Below are positions 7,014-8,779 of a stretch of DNA of 8,779 bases, piece after piece. The notes below the pieces were generated by a model. That model ran no database searches, was not told where the DNA came from, and worked only from the letters and a program-made list of their open reading frames with translations. The translations under genes and the position numbers were made by a program. The DNA lies in the NCBI GenBank assembly GCA_005791685.1, contig SXVG01000074.1:1-8779 (forward strand), in the 5' to 3' direction. Origin of the DNA: Methylotenera sp. Its GTDB lineage: Bacteria; Pseudomonadota; Gammaproteobacteria; Burkholderiales; Methylophilaceae. Within the stretch, counting starts at the first letter, position 1, and every line of letters starts with the position of its first letter.

Positions 7014-7522
7014 AATTTAGTTAGCGTGGCACGGTTGTCTATAATGGACAGTAGCGCCGCATAGGGACTGGCGGCTTTTTGTAGGTTGTCCGTCAATACC
7101 GCCAACACTTTCTTGGCGTCGGACAAAAATACCGTGGCCTCGTTGTCGTCCAAATACGCGGCAAATTCCAGAATTAAGGGCAGGTAATCGGGCAACTCAT
7201 TGCTCACGAATTCCACCCCGTAATCTTTGTACAGTTCGCCTAAATCGATTAAGGCCGGGCCACGGTTTTTATCGTCACCAAACAAATGGTGGGTCAGATG
7301 CAAGCTGTGTTCTGCGGTCATGTCAAAGGTTTGCACGTAATCGGCTTGCAAGTCGGTGAGCGAGTGCTGTTGCATGTACCCCAAGAAGCCCTGCAAGGCC
7401 TCGCGTTCGGCGCCATCCAACTCTGGACTCTGCTCAACAAAGTCTTGCAAATCAGGCAGGTACGCGAGCAAATCCTGATCGGGGTAGTCCAATAGCGTCG
7501 ATAATAATTTGTAAATTTGCAT
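7004..7522 (-). CDS. narJ: Nitrate reductase molybdenum cofactor assembly chaperone NarJ
   Basis: NarJ is a cytoplasmic, all-helical chaperone of the TorD/DmsD/NarJ family. It binds apo-NarG, allows insertion of the molybdenum cofactor and the first Fe-S cluster, and delays membrane attachment until NarGH is mature; it is not part of the final enzyme. The 172-residue protein shows the NarJ hallmark YVQTFDMTAEHSLHLTHHLF (62-81), followed by GDDKNRGPALIDL, and a second conserved block, NELPDYLPLILEF (108-120). It is about 60 residues shorter than E. coli NarJ (236), missing the C-terminal extension, while the core is intact. The start has AAAGGA 7 bases upstream (7530-7535). It lies 17 bases after narH and 20 bases before narI, the usual narGHJI order. 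Confidence 0.95.
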   Translation of the reverse strand: MQIYKLLSTLLDYPDQDLLAYLPDLQDFVEQSPELDGAEREALQGFLGYMQQHSLTDLQADYVQTFDMTAEHSLHLTHHLFGDDKNRGPALIDLGELYKDYGVEFVSNELPDYLPLILEFAAYLDDNEATVFLSDAKKVLAVLTDNLQKAASPYAALLSIIDNRATLTKLAA

Positions 7523-7529
7523 GCTGTTT

Positions 7530-7535
7530 TCCTTT
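7530..7535 (-). promoter_or_regulatory. Ribosome binding site of narJ
   Basis: The minus strand reads AAAGGA, 7 bases before the narJ ATG and inside the 17-base gap after the narH stop. It supports the start at 7522. It is a weaker match than the narI site. Confidence 0.65.
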
Positions 7536-7540
7536 AAATT

Positions 7541-8779
7541 TTAACCATTATGTTCGCTAGCAGGCGCCAGTTCTTTAGGCTCTACCGTGTCTTTACGGCG
7601 GCGTGGAAATAAAGTGATTTTTGAAACACCGTGTGAACTGTCGTTACCAAAGTTAAAGCCGTTTTGGCCTTGGAATCCAAAGGAGTCGTCCAAGGTTTCT
7701 TCGGTATGCCCGGTTGGAATTACAAAACGGTCTTCGTAATTGGCAATGGCAAGGTAACGGTACATTTCCTTAGCTTGCTCTTCAGTAATGCCGGCGGCAT
7801 CAATCGCCCGGGTATCGACTTGACCTTCGACGTGGATAGACCGTTGGTAACTGCGCATGGCTATCAATTTATTCAAAGCGCTTTCTATGGGCTCGGTTTT
7901 ACCTGCGGTGAGTAAATTGGCCAAATACTGCACCGGCAAGCGCATGGTACCGGCTACCGGAATCGCCCCATCCGGACCCACGGGCAGATTGCCTTGGTCA
8001 ATTTGCGATTGCACCGGTGACAAAGGCGGCACGTACCACACCATGGGCAAGGTACGGAATTCTGGGTGCATGGGGAAGGCAATCTTCCAATCCATGGCCA
8101 TTTTCCAAATCGGCGAATTGCGCGCCGCCGTTAGCCAATCCTCATTGATGCCTTCCAATCGGGCGGCTTTAATGACTTCGGGATCGTTTGGGTCTAAGAA
8201 TATACGGCGCTGCGCCTCGTATAAATCTTGCGTGTCTTCCATGCTGGCCAATTCTTCAATGCGGTCAGCGTCGTACAACATGATGCCGTTGTAGCGTATG
8301 CGCCCCACGCAAGATTCCGAACACACCGTAGGCATGCCCGACTCCACCCGTGGGTAGCAGCCTATGCACTTCTCGGCTTTGCCTGACTCCCAGTTATAGA
8401 ATACTTTTTTGTATGGGCAAGAGCTGACACACATGCGCCAACCACGGCATTTATCTTGGTCGACCAAGACGATGCCGTCTTCTTCGCGCTTATAGATAGA
8501 GCCTGATGGACAGGCCGCCACGCAAGCGGCGTTCAAGCAATGGTTGCAAATACGCGGTAAATACATGTGGAAGGTATTTTCAAACTGACCGTACATTTCC
8601 TTCTGGATGTTATCCATATTTTTGTCTTTGCTGCGCTTATGGAATTCGCCGGCTAAATCGTCTTCCCAGTTAGGACCCCATGTAATCTTCTCCATGGATT
8701 TACCGGTGATTTGCGAGATAGGCCGCGCAGTCGGCGTCGCTTCAGACAGCGGTGCATTTTGTAAATGCGCGTAGTTGTA
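7541..8779 (-). CDS. narH: Respiratory nitrate reductase beta subunit NarH, 5' end missing
   Basis: NarH is the cytoplasmic Fe-S subunit that carries electrons from the haems of NarI to the molybdenum subunit NarG. The frame stays open to the window edge: 28 codons precede the ATG at 8695 and read YNYAHLQNAPLSEATPTARP, similar to the E. coli NarH interior, so that ATG is internal. About 412 residues are visible and roughly 105 are missing, including the first Cys group. Counting from that Met, the cluster ligands are Cys50, 53, 58 and 62 (CNHCLNAACVAACP), then Cys83, 89 and 93 (CRGWRMCVSSCP), then Cys110, 113, 125 and 129. Trp86 replaces a Cys in the second group, the mark of the 3Fe-4S cluster in NarH. 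Further conserved blocks include LPMVWYVPPLSP and YRYLAIANYEDRFV. The product should pair with a NarG encoded beyond the right edge. Confidence 0.97.
   Translation of the reverse strand, partial: YNYAHLQNAPLSEATPTARPISQITGKSMEKITWGPNWEDDLAGEFHKRSKDKNMDNIQKEMYGQFENTFHMYLPRICNHCLNAACVAACPSGSIYKREEDGIVLVDQDKCRGWRMCVSSCPYKKVFYNWESGKAEKCIGCYPRVESGMPTVCSESCVGRIRYNGIMLYDADRIEELASMEDTQDLYEAQRRIFLDPNDPEVIKAARLEGINEDWLTAARNSPIWKMAMDWKIAFPMHPEFRTLPMVWYVPPLSPVQSQIDQGNLPVGPDGAIPVAGTMRLPVQYLANLLTAGKTEPIESALNKLIAMRSYQRSIHVEGQVDTRAIDAAGITEEQAKEMYRYLAIANYEDRFVIPTGHTEETLDDSFGFQGQNGFNFGNDSSHGVSKITLFPRRRKDTVEPKELAPASEHNG

Noticed and set aside
7528..7546. AT-rich palindrome (TTAAAATTTAA) between narH and narJ
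   Set aside because: It is short and A/T only, which is expected by chance in an AT-rich spacer, and would not form a stable RNA stem.
7857..8294. 145-codon open frame on the plus strand
   Set aside because: It is antisense to narH, which is strongly conserved here; it is a reading-frame shadow.
8693..8695. ATG at 8695 as the narH start
   Set aside because: The frame continues to the window edge with NarH-like residues and the first Cys group would be missing, so this Met is internal.

Overview
The window reads as chromosomal DNA from a Gram-negative proteobacterium. It has an inner-membrane RND pump with a periplasmic adaptor, an outer-membrane beta-barrel with a signal peptide, and a membrane-bound nitrate reductase of the NarGHI type. 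The lineage cannot be fixed from sequence alone. The barrel resembles the 'alginate export family' proteins common in gammaproteobacteria and methylotrophs, so a gammaproteobacterial (perhaps methylotrophic) host is a low-confidence guess. The DNA is almost fully coding; no gap between genes exceeds about 20 bases. I see no tRNA, rRNA, CRISPR array, insertion sequence or prophage.

Plus strand, 2-3940: the 3' part of a periplasmic adaptor (membrane fusion protein) gene and a complete HAE-1-like RND permease gene, 9 bases apart. Together they encode most of a drug or toxic-compound efflux pump. Its outer-membrane channel and any regulator are not in the window.

Minus strand, 8779 down to 3962: narH (5' end cut by the window edge), narJ, narI, an alginate-export-family outer-membrane barrel, and moaA. 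All run in the same direction with gaps of 17, 20, 16 and 6 bases, so they look like one operon. narG would be expected just beyond the right edge. NarH carries electrons through Fe-S clusters, NarI is the di-haem quinol-oxidising membrane anchor, and NarJ is the chaperone that matures NarG. MoaA makes the first intermediate of the molybdenum cofactor that NarG needs. The barrel is the odd member; an outer-membrane channel co-expressed with nitrate respiration could admit nitrate or release nitrite, but that is inference.

The two blocks converge at 3940/3962, where a 10-bp imperfect inverted repeat spans both stop codons. The most noteworthy points are the barrel gene inside a nar-moa operon, a GC-rich hairpin around the narJ stop codon just upstream of the narI ribosome binding site, an enlarged cytoplasmic loop in the RND permease, and a strong preference for ATA before GGN and CGN codons. 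I found no clear sign of a wholly new system.
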